A stretch of 56,408 nt of DNA, from positions 1-56,408 of the forward strand of contig NZ_FWWT01000016.1 in assembly GCF_900176035.1 (NCBI RefSeq), written 5' to 3'. This document shows positions 1 to 9,308 of the stretch, piece after piece. Below the pieces are notes generated by a model. The model saw only the letters and a list, made by a program, of their open reading frames with translations. It was not told the origin of the DNA and did no database searches. The stretch's first letter is position 1. Each line of letters opens with the position of its first letter. The translations under genes were made by a program, and so were the position numbers. The stretch comes from Desulfonispora thiosulfatigenes DSM 11270 (GTDB taxonomy: Bacteria; Bacillota; Peptococcia; Peptococcales; Desulfonisporaceae).

Positions 1-45
1 CATATAAAGACAAATTAACCATATTCCAAGTGCATAATATATTTT

Positions 46-698
46 AGAATTCTGGAACGAACAATAGGTTAAAAAAGAAGGTAAAAGGAATTACCCATAA
101 TTATTCCAATAGTAATATATCAATGGAACAAGAAAAATGGAACTTAAAAACAGATTTACGAGAAATGATTCCAGGATTTCATGACCTACCAGAATATTTT
201 AAAGAAAGAGTACCTGTCTTTAAACATGAACTTATTAATATAAAAGAATATGAAGAAAATGATTTTGAAAAATACACAAAATTAACGGCAATGATGCTAA
301 AGGCATTTAAATATGCCTTTGAAGAAAACCTTGAAGTAGTATTAAGGGTATTTTTATTAGCTATAAAAGAAGCAGAAAAAGAAGAATCATTAGATACATT
401 AATTTACTACGGAGAAATATATTTAAAATACATCGAACTTACAAATAGCCAACTAAAAGAAGAAGACATACGAGAAGAAATAAGAAAATTAGACGGAAAG
501 GGGGATGTTACCATGGGTATATTAGAACAAATAGAAGAAAGAGGAATTAAAAAAGGCATACAAAAGGGAATCAAAGAAGGAGAAATAAAAACAGCTAAAA
601 ATTCGTTAAAACTCGGCATTCCTTTAGAACAAGTGGCTCAAATATCTGAACTAACCCTAGAAGAGGTTAAGAAAATTAAGCGAGAACTTGAAAAATAA
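46..698 (+). pseudogene. Rpn/PD-(D/E)XK nuclease family remnant, 5' end decayed
   Basis: The open part (123-698, 191 codons) has the middle and C-terminal part of the Rpn (recombination-promoting nuclease / PD-(D/E)XK 'transposase') family, including MIPGFHDLPEY and the basic-acidic tail GIKKGIQKGIKEGE. The nuclease half is missing. Upstream, matching pieces lie in other frames: FWNEQ and VKKEGKRNYP separated by a stop near 66-68, then PIIIPIVIYQWNKKNG in a third frame, so at least two frameshifts and one stop broke the gene. The ATG at 123 has no convincing ribosome binding site and is probably not a true start. Earlier sequence lies outside or is unrecognisable. I infer an inactive nuclease whose C-terminal piece may still be made from an internal start. 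Confidence 0.7.
513..698 (+). CDS. Possible intragenic short Rpn C-terminal protein (61 aa)
   Basis: An ATG at 513, in frame with the Rpn remnant, follows the purine-rich AAAGGGGG at 497-504 with about 8 nt spacing. Translation from here gives 61 residues: a short helix, the GIKKGIQKGIKEGE repeat tail and a small helix-turn-helix-like end. In E. coli RpnA a short product made from an internal start is known to inhibit the full nuclease. The same arrangement recurs at 17630 and 20979 in this window, which is the main reason to list this one. Expression is inferred. Confidence 0.35.
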   Translation: MGILEQIEERGIKKGIQKGIKEGEIKTAKNSLKLGIPLEQVAQISELTLEEVKKIKRELEK

Positions 699-737
699 AG
701 TATTTTTAAAAGAGTAAATTAAACTGTAAAAATTGTG

Positions 738-762
738 GGGCGCCCGGAGGGTCGCCTTTTTT
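738..762 (+). terminator. Rho-independent terminator after the Rpn remnant
   Basis: GGCGCCC and GGGTCGCC form a GC-rich stem with a one-base bulge, followed by six T. A related hairpin ending GGTCGCTC plus T-run occurs at 5912-5939. Confidence 0.6.
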
Positions 763-823
763 CTATATAAGCTACAATACGAATTTAGTGCAGTAAAATA
801 TCTTGCTCCGAAGTATTTACCTG

Positions 824-852
824 TTGACACAAAATTCACAAAATATTACAAT
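824..852 (+). promoter_or_regulatory. Sigma-A promoter of the RND efflux operon
   Basis: TTGACA at 824-829 and TACAAT at 847-852 are separated by exactly 17 nt, a near-consensus vegetative promoter. Transcription should start near 859, directly at the operator-like repeat at 860-881 and about 50 nt before the first gene. Confidence 0.8.
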
Positions 853-859
853 GAATACA

Positions 860-881
860 ACTGACTGGCTGGTCGGTCGGT
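860..881. promoter_or_regulatory. Probable TetR-family operator
   Basis: ACTGACTGG and TCGGTCGGT form an imperfect inverted repeat around a CTGG centre, placed at the expected transcription start. Such GACN-type palindromes over promoters are typical of TetR regulators of efflux pumps, and a TetR gene closes this operon at 5119. Direct autorepression is inferred. Confidence 0.6.
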
Positions 882-908
882 GAATTTATATAACGAGGAG
901 ATTAGACA

Positions 909-1994
909 ATGCAAAAAAAGAATCAATCCGTGACTAAAAAGAATCTAGCTATTATTCTTCTGCTTATTTCTAGCTTAATTTTTTCCATAGGTTGTGAGAA
1001 AAAAGAGGAAATAAAAGAAGTGGTAGAGGAAGAAACGACTAAAATCCCCGTGGAAACGGTAGCAGTAAAGCAAGGTAATTTTAATAAAGCATTGGTTTTA
1101 AGCGGTGTAACCAAGGCCAAGGATGAAGTATCAGTAATCCCTAAAACAATGGGGATGGAAAAGATTATTGAACTTCATATTAAAGAAGGGGACAAGGTGT
1201 CAGCAGGTCAAACTATTGCTGTATTAGATCATAGGTCTACTGATGTGCAAATGAATTCAGCGCAAATTGCGTATGAAGATGCCCAAAAAAATTATGAGCG
1301 TAATAAGGTGCTTTTTGAAAGTGGAGCTTTACCTCAAATAAATTTAGAACAAAGTGAAACCGCTTTAAGAAATGCAGAGAATAATCTAAATGCTCAAAAT
1401 CTTAATTTTGATAACTCGATTGTGACAACTCCAATTAGTGGCACAGTTACTCAGCTTATCGCGAAAAAGGGTGGCATGGCTAGCGGACAAACTCCAATAG
1501 CTGTAGTTACGGATTTATCTACTATAGAAGTAAAAACAAATATCAATGAAATGCAAATAAATAAAGTAAAATTGGGTCACAAGGTGAGAATGTATATTCC
1601 AGCCTTAGGGGGAAAGCCCTTAACAGGAACTATTGTGACAATTAACCCATTAATTGATGAAAAAGCCAAAGCTTATCCTGTAACTATTCATATTTCGAAC
1701 ACAGATGGCAAAATTAAATCTGGAATGTATACAGAAATTGAATTAATCACAGATAGCATTAGTAAGGGAATTATTATCCCAGCGCAAGCAATTATTACCC
1801 GGGAAAATGAAAGCAAAGTTTTTGTAGTGAGGGATAATAAAGCAGTAGCTGTAAAGGTAGAATTAGGATTATCAAATGGAGATGAAACTATTATCACTAA
1901 AGGCCTTAAGGTTGGGGAGCAAGTAATCACATATGGTAATGAAGACGTGGTGAATGGTGATGAAGTAGTTGTCACTAAACGAGGTGATAAATAA
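909..1994 (+). CDS. RND efflux periplasmic adaptor (HlyD/MFP family) lipoprotein
   Basis: The 361-residue protein begins with a basic N-terminus, a hydrophobic stretch and the lipobox FSIGC (Cys29), so it should be a membrane-anchored lipoprotein facing outward. The middle has the biotinyl-lipoyl-like half-motifs, a helical hairpin around residues 110-155 (QSETALRNAENNL) and beta-barrel/membrane-proximal domains, as in AcrA/HlyD adaptors of tripartite or two-part RND pumps. The GAGGAG at 895-900 supports the ATG at 909. Its stop overlaps the permease start by one base (TAATG), so the two are translationally coupled. No outer-membrane channel gene is present, as usual in monoderm RND systems. 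The substrate is unknown. Confidence 0.9.
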   Translation: MQKKNQSVTKKNLAIILLLISSLIFSIGCEKKEEIKEVVEEETTKIPVETVAVKQGNFNKALVLSGVTKAKDEVSVIPKTMGMEKIIELHIKEGDKVSAGQTIAVLDHRSTDVQMNSAQIAYEDAQKNYERNKVLFESGALPQINLEQSETALRNAENNLNAQNLNFDNSIVTTPISGTVTQLIAKKGGMASGQTPIAVVTDLSTIEVKTNINEMQINKVKLGHKVRMYIPALGGKPLTGTIVTINPLIDEKAKAYPVTIHISNTDGKIKSGMYTEIELITDSISKGIIIPAQAIITRENESKVFVVRDNKAVAVKVELGLSNGDETIITKGLKVGEQVITYGNEDVVNGDEVVVTKRGDK

Positions 1995-4900
1995 TGAAGT
2001 TATCGGATTTATCCGTTAGAAGACCTGTCTTAATATTCATGATTGTCCTAGCAATTTTAATGCTAGGGGCAGTGTCTATGACGCAGCTTGCAATAGACCT
2101 TTTTCCAGAAATGGATGTGCCTGTTGCCTTGACCATTGTAGAGTATGATGGCGTGGGGCCAGAGGAAATGGAAAAACTCGTAACCAAGCCCTTAGAGGAA
2201 CAATTATCCACAATTAATGGTGTAAAAACAGTTAGATCTCAAAGTACGCTCGGAAGTTCTGTTGTTATTACAGAATTTAACTGGGGTACTGATATGGATA
2301 ATAATACAATCAAAATGCGGGAAAAGGTTGATTTCATCAAAGCATACTTACCAGAGGATGTAAGTGAGCCGATGATTTTTAAAATGGATTTAAATATGTT
2401 CCCGATTATGATGCTAGGTGTAACAGGTGATGGAGATCTCGCCCAAGTAAAACAAACAGTAGAAAACAAAATTAAACCTCGCTTAGAAAGAATTGCAGGG
2501 GTAGCCTCTGTTGATGTATCAGGAGGAAAAACGAGGGAAATTCAGGTAGAAGTATCCCCTTATATGTTACAGGCTTATGGCCTTAGTATTCAGGATATTT
2601 CTAATATTATCAGAGGAGAAAATAACAACTTTTCTGTAGGTAGTGTCGAACAAGGTAAAAAAGATTATCTTGTAAGGGTAAAGGGAGAATTTAAAGAGAT
2701 CAAGGAAATAGAAGAAATCTTAATCCCTTTAAAAACGGGTGAAACCATTGCACTTAAGAATTTAGCGCAAATCAAAAATACCTATGAAGAACAAAAGAGT
2801 TATTCGCTCTTAAATGGACAGCCTAGTATTTCTTTAAATATTCAAAAGCAAAGTGATGCCAATACGGTAAAGGTATCCGATGCTGTTCAAGAGGAATTGG
2901 AAACTTTAAAGAATGAATTACCAGGTAATATTAAAATAGAAATGGCAATGGATCAGGCTGAATTTATTAGAAAATCCATTGACGGAGTAAAGCAAAATGG
3001 TTATATTGGTGCCCTTCTTGCTGTAGTTGTACTATTCTTATTTTTAAGAAGTGTTAGAAGTACTTTAATAGTTGGAACAGCAATTCCAATTTCTATTATT
3101 GCGACTTTTATCTTAATTTATTTTTCGGGCTTAACCTTAAACATGATGTCTCTTGGAGGATTAGCCTTAGGTATTGGTATGATGGTGGACAGTGCGATTG
3201 TAATATTAGAAAATATCTACCGTTATCGTGAAGAAGGTTATAGCAGATTTGAAGCAGCTAAACTAGGAGCTTCCGAGGTTGGTTCAGCGGTGGTAGCTTC
3301 TACGATTACAACAATTTGTGTATTTTTACCGATAGTTTATGTAGAAGGTATAGCGTCGCAAATCTTTAGGCCTTTAGCTTTAACCGTAACATTTTCTTTA
3401 ATTGCTTCTTTATTAGTAGCACTGAGTCTAGTGCCGATGTTGTCATCTAAGCTTTTAGTAGTTGATATTAAAAAAGAAAAACCTAAAAATATCTTCCAAA
3501 AGATTGGAGGATTATGGGTTAAGTTTTTAGATGGCTTGGATAATTTTTATAGTATGAATTTAAAATGGGCTATTAATCATAAGTTTATCGTTATAGTAGT
3601 GACAATTGCCGGGCTTGTGGGTAGTGCCTTTTTGATTCCTAAAGTGGGAATGGAGTTTATGCCGGCTCAAGATAATGGCATGTTTACTGTACAGGCAAAA
3701 TTACCCAATAGCACAGTTTTAGGAGAAACATCTAAAATTGCCACACAGGTGGAAGCAAGTATTGCTGAAATTAAAGAAGTTGATTCTATCTTTATGAGTG
3801 TAGGTAGTGGTGGTGGAATGGCTACCGGAAACTTTGGCTCTGGAAGTAATATGATTAGTATTACAGGTAATTTAGTACCTTTAACAGAAAGAACTAGAAG
3901 TGTCCAAGATATTATGGATGAAATTAGAGAAAAGAATAAAAACCTTGCTGGAGTAGCCCTTTCCGTAACTGCTGAAGGTGGTTCCATGGGCTCTGGTTCT
4001 CCGATTGATATTACAATTAAAGGGCATGATCTAGATGTCTTAAAGAATTTAGAAGAACAATTTGCACAAAAAATTGAAACCGTAGAAGGAACTAGAGAAA
4101 TAACAACTAGCTTAGAAGAAGGCGTGCCAGAATTAACGGTAAATTTAGATCGAGAAAAAGCAAGTTTATATGGCATTACTTCAAGTCAATTATCTGGGGC
4201 AATTCGGATGGGGCTACAAGGTGCGACAAGTTCTAAATATCGTACCGGTGGCGATGAAATAAATATTAAAGTATTTTTACCAGAAAAAGACAGAGGTAGA
4301 ATTGATGATTTAAATAGACTGATGGTTTCATCCCCGATGGGTGTGAATGTGCCAGTTGAGGAAATAGCTACTTTAAAATATGAAACAGGACCAACAACAA
4401 TTTCCAGGGTAGATCAATCAAGAACCGTTTCAATAACTGGAGATATTGCAGGCAGAGACTTAAAAAGTGTAACTGAAGATATTCAAAAAGCAGTAAAAGA
4501 AATTCCCCTGCCATCAGGTTATCAAGTAGAATTTGGTGGTTCAAATAAGGACATGATTGAGTCTTTTACTAGCTTAGGACTTGCTTTAATCATGGCAATA
4601 TTTTTAGTTTACATGGTCTTAGCAGCTCAGTTTGAAGCATTATTATATCCTTTCATCATTATGTTTAGCTTACCACCAACTTTAATTGGGGTAGTGGGAG
4701 GATTATTATTAACAGGTAAAACATTTAGTGTAATTTCCTTTATCGGGGTAATTATGCTGGCCGGTATCGTAGTAAATAATGCCATCGTGCTTGTGGATTA
4801 TATCGGTGTATTACGTAGTCGTGGCATGGAAAAAACAGAAGCAATTTTAAAAGCTGGTCCAACTCGTTTAAGACCAATTTTAATGACTACTCTAACTACA

Positions 4901-5116
4901 GTACTTGCCCTTTTACCTCAAGCCCTAGGAATAGGTGAAGGTTCAGAAGTTTCAGCACCTATGGCGATAGTAGTTGTCTTTGGTCTTAGTTTTTCAACTA
5001 TCATTACCTTAATTTTAATCCCAGTAGTGTATTCGATCTTAGATTCATTTGCGCAAAAGATCAAAAACTTCTTTACAAGAATTATTACTGGTGATAAGAA
5101 TACAGAGGCGATGTAA
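1994..5116 (+). CDS. RND (AcrB/SwrC-type) efflux transporter permease
   Basis: At 1040 residues this has the normal length of an HAE/AcrB-type RND pump: a first membrane helix near residues 10-30, a large extracytoplasmic loop, a block of helices around 335-490 with the proton-relay segment GIGMMVDSAIVILEN, a second loop and a final helix block around 850-1025. It would export drugs, detergents or lipopeptides in exchange for protons. It sits between its adaptor and a TetR regulator, spaced by one-base overlap and 2 nt. Homologues such as SwrC/YerP in Bacillus give surfactin resistance, but the substrate here cannot be read from sequence. Confidence 0.93.
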   Translation: MKLSDLSVRRPVLIFMIVLAILMLGAVSMTQLAIDLFPEMDVPVALTIVEYDGVGPEEMEKLVTKPLEEQLSTINGVKTVRSQSTLGSSVVITEFNWGTDMDNNTIKMREKVDFIKAYLPEDVSEPMIFKMDLNMFPIMMLGVTGDGDLAQVKQTVENKIKPRLERIAGVASVDVSGGKTREIQVEVSPYMLQAYGLSIQDISNIIRGENNNFSVGSVEQGKKDYLVRVKGEFKEIKEIEEILIPLKTGETIALKNLAQIKNTYEEQKSYSLLNGQPSISLNIQKQSDANTVKVSDAVQEELETLKNELPGNIKIEMAMDQAEFIRKSIDGVKQNGYIGALLAVVVLFLFLRSVRSTLIVGTAIPISIIATFILIYFSGLTLNMMSLGGLALGIGMMVDSAIVILENIYRYREEGYSRFEAAKLGASEVGSAVVASTITTICVFLPIVYVEGIASQIFRPLALTVTFSLIASLLVALSLVPMLSSKLLVVDIKKEKPKNIFQKIGGLWVKFLDGLDNFYSMNLKWAINHKFIVIVVTIAGLVGSAFLIPKVGMEFMPAQDNGMFTVQAKLPNSTVLGETSKIATQVEASIAEIKEVDSIFMSVGSGGGMATGNFGSGSNMISITGNLVPLTERTRSVQDIMDEIREKNKNLAGVALSVTAEGGSMGSGSPIDITIKGHDLDVLKNLEEQFAQKIETVEGTREITTSLEEGVPELTVNLDREKASLYGITSSQLSGAIRMGLQGATSSKYRTGGDEINIKVFLPEKDRGRIDDLNRLMVSSPMGVNVPVEEIATLKYETGPTTISRVDQSRTVSITGDIAGRDLKSVTEDIQKAVKEIPLPSGYQVEFGGSNKDMIESFTSLGLALIMAIFLVYMVLAAQFEALLYPFIIMFSLPPTLIGVVGGLLLTGKTFSVISFIGVIMLAGIVVNNAIVLVDYIGVLRSRGMEKTEAILKAGPTRLRPILMTTLTTVLALLPQALGIGEGSEVSAPMAIVVVFGLSFSTIITLILIPVVYSILDSFAQKIKNFFTRIITGDKNTEAM

Positions 5117-5118
5117 TT

Positions 5119-5703
5119 ATGTGTGAAAAAACTAAAAGCCAAATTATCATCGAAGCTGCTTATGAGGTTTTTGGGAATAAAGGATTTCAAAAGGCAAGGA
5201 TGGAAGAAATAGCTGAAAAAGCAGGTGTCGGCAAAGGCACCCTTTATGAATATTTTAAAAGTAAAAAAGACTTATATGAAGAAATGTACAGATGGTACAT
5301 TGAAAAATATTTTAATAGTCTTGGTCAAAATCTAGATAGTCAAAATACGGCTACAGATAAAATTAGAATAATCATCAAGAATCATCTTTATCATCTGCAT
5401 AAAGCTAAGAATTTATTCATGAGGCTGGAAGCGGACCATAGTTGTAATATGGATTTAAGTCCTAAGATAAAAGTCCAGTTGCATAATATTTATCATAATA
5501 ATTTTAATGAGATAAAGGTAATAATTGAAACTGGGATTAATGAAGGCGAATTTAGAAATTTGGATTCTAGCCTTGCTGCCAATTTCTTGTTAAGTTCAAT
5601 TGCTGGAATGGGCCATTCCATGATGTTTTTAAATATTTCGTATCAGCCAGAAGAGATAGCAGATAAGATATTAGACCTATTTATTAATGGGATGAAAGGT
5701 TAA
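5119..5703 (+). CDS. TetR/AcrR-family transcriptional regulator
   Basis: The 194-residue protein has the classic N-terminal TetR DNA-binding domain: the helix IIEAAYEVFGNKGF followed by the helix-turn-helix MEEIAEKAGVGKGTLYEYF (residues about 28-46). The C-terminal ligand domain is variable, as in all TetR proteins. It follows the permease gene by 2 nt and ends at a large hairpin terminator. It most likely represses its own operon through the inverted repeat at 860-881; that link is inferred from position. Confidence 0.9.
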   Translation: MCEKTKSQIIIEAAYEVFGNKGFQKARMEEIAEKAGVGKGTLYEYFKSKKDLYEEMYRWYIEKYFNSLGQNLDSQNTATDKIRIIIKNHLYHLHKAKNLFMRLEADHSCNMDLSPKIKVQLHNIYHNNFNEIKVIIETGINEGEFRNLDSSLAANFLLSSIAGMGHSMMFLNISYQPEEIADKILDLFINGMKG

Positions 5704-5879
5704 GGATATTTGTTAGCAGGCACAACGCACGCTCGAACAAGAAAAAGGAAGGAGCGCAGGTAGCTTTAGGAATGGACTGAACTCGCTAAGGCTCAAACAG
5801 CAGTTCCATTCTTATCTAAAGCTACCTGCGCTCTTTTTATTTAAACTCGCTATTGCTACGCTTATGCTAACAAATATCC
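5704..5879. repeat. MITE-like palindromic element, copy 1 (also terminator-like)
   Basis: Perfect 15-bp terminal inverted repeats GGATATTTGTTAGCA (5704-5718) and TGCTAACAAATATCC (5865-5879) enclose an 18-bp perfect stem, GAGCGCAGGTAGCTTTAG (5752-5769) with its complement at 5816-5833. The stem extends inward (GAATGG/CCATTC) and is followed by a T-run. A second, diverged copy lies in opposite orientation at 9282-9449. There is no coding capacity. It probably terminates the efflux operon transcript, and its two-copy distribution suggests a mobilised, non-autonomous element. Confidence 0.7.
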
Positions 5880-5911
5880 ATTTAAGTTTTATGAGCAATT
5901 TTAATTTAAGT

Positions 5912-5939
5912 GTAGGGCGGCCGTGGGTCGCTCTTTTTT
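5912..5939 (+). terminator. Rho-independent terminator-like hairpin
   Basis: GGGCGGCC and GGTCGCTC pair (8 bp with G-U pairs, 3-nt loop) and are followed by six T. Its sequence is related to the hairpin at 738-762. It lies about 80 nt before the DUF5693 gene and may attenuate or isolate it. Confidence 0.5.
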
Positions 5940-6019
5940 CTTGAACATTCGTACACGCTGTGGTACTTTAAATACAAGTGTAAACTTTTATAGTAAATGT
6001 CGAAATTGGAGGCGTTAAT

Positions 6020-7960
6020 TTGAAATCTAAAGGGTACATCAAGGTTGTAGCTTATTTATTTATTGCTTTGTCGATTATTTCTTCTCTCTATATATTAAAT
6101 CAAAGAGTTACCAATGAAAGAAACAATAAAAATGTAGAGATGATTGTCAGTTCTTCTGAGCTTAGTTCACTAGCTCAGGCAAATGATATAGAACTAGAAT
6201 CTTTAGTCGCAAAGCTAAAAGAACGTGGTATCACTGGTGTTTTAGAAAAAGAAATTAGTTTAGGTGACCTTCGTAGAACAGGTAAAATCAAATATTATCA
6301 AGGTGAAGAATTAAAAACAGCACCAGATTATAGTTACTTAGCTGGGGACATTCCTTTAAGCGATGCTAATCTTTTTATTACTTTAAATGAGCCTAAATTA
6401 AATAAACAAATAATTGATCATTTAACAGCAAAATTTAAAGGGATAAAGGTATATAATGGGGAAATTAATGTTATTGCTGTACCGATTAATATTCCTAATT
6501 CTGACAAGGAAAAAGAAAAAATCTATGAAAATATTGACTCTTATGGTGTTGGCTTTGATACAGAAGAATTAACTGAATTAGCCAACCTAGATTTAATGAT
6601 TGTTCCACAAATTAGGGACTGGAAAGGTGTCAATGACAAGTCTTTACAATTTGTTGCAGATGAAATAAAATCCATTCCTAATTTAAGCTTTATTCTTTTT
6701 AACGATGAAAAGGTACCCGGTTACCCGACAAAAATTCAGTACCTAGGAGAATTATTAAAAAATGAGCAAGGCATTCCGATTGCACCCATTGGTGATGTGG
6801 AGTTTTTCAACCAAAAAGGGATCACTAATTTAGCTACTTACTTAAATAAAGATGCAGTAAGAGTTCATTCTATTAGCTCAGGCGAAATGGCTACCAAAAG
6901 TCCACGTGAACTCATTGAACGCTTTGAACTAGCAGTTAGCGAAAGAAATATTAGAACTTTATTTGTCCGCTTTTTTGGCATGGAAAATCCAGCTGAAGCT
7001 TTAGAGACAAATTTGACTTACTTACAAAATATAAAAGAAAACTTACAACACGCTGGCTTTACCATTGAAAAGGCAGAGAGCTACCCTTCTATGGTATATT
7101 ACCAATGGATGATCCTAATCATTGGACTAGGAGTTCTAGGAGGCGCAGCTTTAATCTTATTAGAACTTAATCTGTCCTTCTTAGCATTAATAAAAATAGT
7201 TTTAGGAGCACTAGTATGGGGTGCGCTGTACTATAAATCCCCAATTTTAGCCCGAAAATTAATGGCTTTAGCAAGTGTCATGGTGTTCCCAATTTTAGCA
7301 TTTTTAAAAGTAATGAAAGAAGAACGCAGAAACCTAGTAGCAAGTATTTTTGCTCTTTTAAAATTATCAGCAATCAGCTTTTTAGGAGCCCTATTTATGG
7401 TAGGGTTATTATCAGATAAACTATTTATGTTAAAACTTGACCAGTTTATAGGAGTTAAATTAGCCCATATTATTCCATTAGTGGTTATTCCAGCCTTACT
7501 TTTTAGCCGGAAAAATAGTTTAAGTAAAGCAAAAGAGTTACTGGATAAAGCACTTACTTACAAGGTTATTATTGTCTCAGCTATCGGTATTTTATTCCTG
7601 GTAATTTATGTAATTAGGACAGGTAATGTCGGAGAAAATATGGTCTCAGGGCTTGAAATCCAGATTAGAGAAGGCTTACGGGAGATTTTAGGAGTCAGAC
7701 CAAGGACAAAAGAATTTTTAATAGGCCACCCTTTAACCTTATTATTACTGTATTATGGATTAAACAAAAAGAATTGGCTATTAATAATTCCAGCAGTAAT
7801 TGGACAAGTTTCCCTTGTAAACACCTATGCACATATTCACACACCGTTTTTAATTTCCGCAATCCGTTCTTTAAATGGATTATGGATAGGAATTATAATC
7901 GGGTTTATACTAATAATAATGTGGAAATGGTTTAGTAAATATTTAACCACACATAAATAA
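6020..7960 (+). CDS. DUF5693 family polytopic membrane protein
   Basis: The 646-residue protein starts at TTG 6020, supported by TTGGAGG about 8 nt upstream. Residues 8-27 form a signal-anchor helix. Residues 30-355 form a soluble, probably extracytoplasmic domain. Residues 360-640 contain about nine hydrophobic helices. This order (one helix, soluble domain, polytopic C-terminus) and its position directly before csaB match the DUF5693 family of Bacillota, which is habitually linked to CsaB. The function is unknown; a role in pyruvylated cell-wall polymer or S-layer anchoring is inferred from the neighbour only. Confidence 0.75.
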   Translation: MKSKGYIKVVAYLFIALSIISSLYILNQRVTNERNNKNVEMIVSSSELSSLAQANDIELESLVAKLKERGITGVLEKEISLGDLRRTGKIKYYQGEELKTAPDYSYLAGDIPLSDANLFITLNEPKLNKQIIDHLTAKFKGIKVYNGEINVIAVPINIPNSDKEKEKIYENIDSYGVGFDTEELTELANLDLMIVPQIRDWKGVNDKSLQFVADEIKSIPNLSFILFNDEKVPGYPTKIQYLGELLKNEQGIPIAPIGDVEFFNQKGITNLATYLNKDAVRVHSISSGEMATKSPRELIERFELAVSERNIRTLFVRFFGMENPAEALETNLTYLQNIKENLQHAGFTIEKAESYPSMVYYQWMILIIGLGVLGGAALILLELNLSFLALIKIVLGALVWGALYYKSPILARKLMALASVMVFPILAFLKVMKEERRNLVASIFALLKLSAISFLGALFMVGLLSDKLFMLKLDQFIGVKLAHIIPLVVIPALLFSRKNSLSKAKELLDKALTYKVIIVSAIGILFLVIYVIRTGNVGENMVSGLEIQIREGLREILGVRPRTKEFLIGHPLTLLLLYYGLNKKNWLLIIPAVIGQVSLVNTYAHIHTPFLISAIRSLNGLWIGIIIGFILIIMWKWFSKYLTTHK

Positions 7961-7970
7961 TTGATGCTCT

Positions 7971-8140
7971 TAAATAGCGATCATTAAATAGTAAGCATTA
8001 AATAGTAAGTATTAAATAGCAAGCATTAAAATCAGTATTAAAAATTATCATTAAAAGTTAGCATTAAAAGATATTATGAAAAGATATTATTAAAAGATAT
8101 TATTAAAAGATATTATTAAAAGACAGCTTTTTAAAAACAG
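7971..8140. repeat. Degenerate 13-14 bp tandem repeat tract
   Basis: About eleven head-to-tail units between the DUF5693 and csaB genes. The first ones resemble AAATAGTAAGCATT (14 bp) and grade into exact copies of AAAAGATATTATT (13 bp). No coding sequence or spacer-like variation is present, so it is a slippage-type expansion and not a CRISPR array. It occupies most of the 230-bp gap. Confidence 0.75.
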
Positions 8141-8191
8141 TTTTAAAAAAGGGTATTTTAACTAATAAAAATCTCAAAATGAGGTATATAT

Positions 8192-8497
8192 ATGAAAAAA
8201 GTAATCCTAAGCGGATATTATGGGTTTAACAATGCTGGAGATGAAGCCGTATTGTATTCCATAATTGCAGCTTTACGGGGTTTAGATGAAAATTTAGAAA
8301 TAACCGTTTTATCAAATAATCCAGAACATACCATTAAAGCCTATCAAGTTAAAGCAATTAATCGTTGGAAAGTAAAGGAAATATATCCGGCAATAAAGGA
8401 AGCAGACCTTGTAATTAGCGGAGGTGGCAGCCTTTTACAGGATGTGACCAGCAAAAAATGGTATTTTATATTATTTGGGCATAATAGGAATAGCTAA
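8192..8497 (+). pseudogene. csaB: csaB polysaccharide pyruvyl transferase, 5' part (frameshifted)
   Basis: The first 101 codons give the N-terminal Rossmann-like part of a CsaB pyruvyl transferase (GYYGFNNAGDEAVL, then ISGGGSLLQDVTSK). The frame is lost after TSKK. The remainder continues in another frame, overlapping at 8475-8497. Removing one A from the A6 run near 8453-8459 would join them as TSKNGILYYLGIIGIAK, which fits the family. The intact enzyme adds ketal pyruvate to secondary cell-wall polysaccharide, the anchor for SLH-domain S-layer proteins. This is either a real single-base mutation, a slippage-corrected gene or a sequencing error. Confidence 0.8.
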
Positions 8498-9308
8498 ATT
8501 TTTGCGCAAAAAAATATTAATTTATTCTCAAGGCATAGGACCGGTAACAGACAAAAGAAATCGCCTCTTAACAGGAATAATTTTAAATAAAGTAGCAGCG
8601 ATTACTGTTAGAGATACAGAATCAAAAAAAGACCTTGAGGACATGAAAATTAAACAGGAAATAATTCTAGCTGCAGACCCTGTTCTGGGAAATGAAGCCG
8701 AAGAAATAGATGAAAATATCGGACAGGAACTTTTAGAACTAGCAAACGTCGATATTAATAAGAAGCTTTTGGCTGTTTCCTTGAGAGAATGGCCAGTCGA
8801 AAGGGAAAATTACGAAGCTATCGCGCGTACTTGTGATCACTTTGCTGCCGAGGGCTGGGAAATAATATTCTTGCCAATGCACTTTCCAGACGACATCAGC
8901 GCAGGACGAGAAGTGCTAAAAGAAATGAAAGAAGAAGCCGTACTCTTAAAGCAAAATTATTCTCCTTATGAAACATTATGTATTTTAAAAAAATGCGACC
9001 TAATTGTCAGCATGAGATTACACGCTCTAATCATGGGAGCCGTAGTCCAAAAGCCCATAGTGGCCATATCCTACGACCCGAAAATAGATAGTTTCATGCA
9101 AAGTTTGGGATTTTATGATATATTACAGATAAATAACTTAAAAGAAAATAAATTAACAGGGCAAATACAAACCGCCTGGGATCAAAAAGATACCATTATC
9201 AGCGACTTAAAAGTCAAAAGCAGGGAACTAAAAATAAGGGCGCTGATTCCAGCCGAGAAGGCGCAAGAACTACTTAAAGACAATTTATTATCAAAAGCGA
9301 AGCAATAG
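8475..9308 (+). pseudogene. csaB: csaB polysaccharide pyruvyl transferase, 3' part (frameshifted)
   Basis: The open frame holds the rest of the pyruvyl transferase: LGIIGIAKFLRKKILIYSQG, VTDKRN, then ISMRLH-like VSMRLHALIMGA and PIVAISYDPKI, all typical of the C-terminal half. The TTG at 8475 has no ribosome binding site and is an artefact of the frame break, so this is not an independent gene. The last codons (KDNLLSKAKQ) overlap the left arm of the palindromic element at 9282, so that element reaches into the coding end. Confidence 0.8.

Noticed and set aside
3667-4176. Minus-strand frame of 169 codons inside the RND permease gene
   Set aside because: It is fully antisense to a well-conserved gene and shows no domain or ribosome binding site.
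7971-8140. CRISPR-like or iteron array
   Set aside because: Units are directly adjacent, drift gradually and have no spacers; no replication gene is next to it.
8450-8500. Programmed -1 frameshift in csaB
   Set aside because: Joining the frames needs a +1 shift (one base skipped), and no typical slippery heptamer with downstream structure is present.
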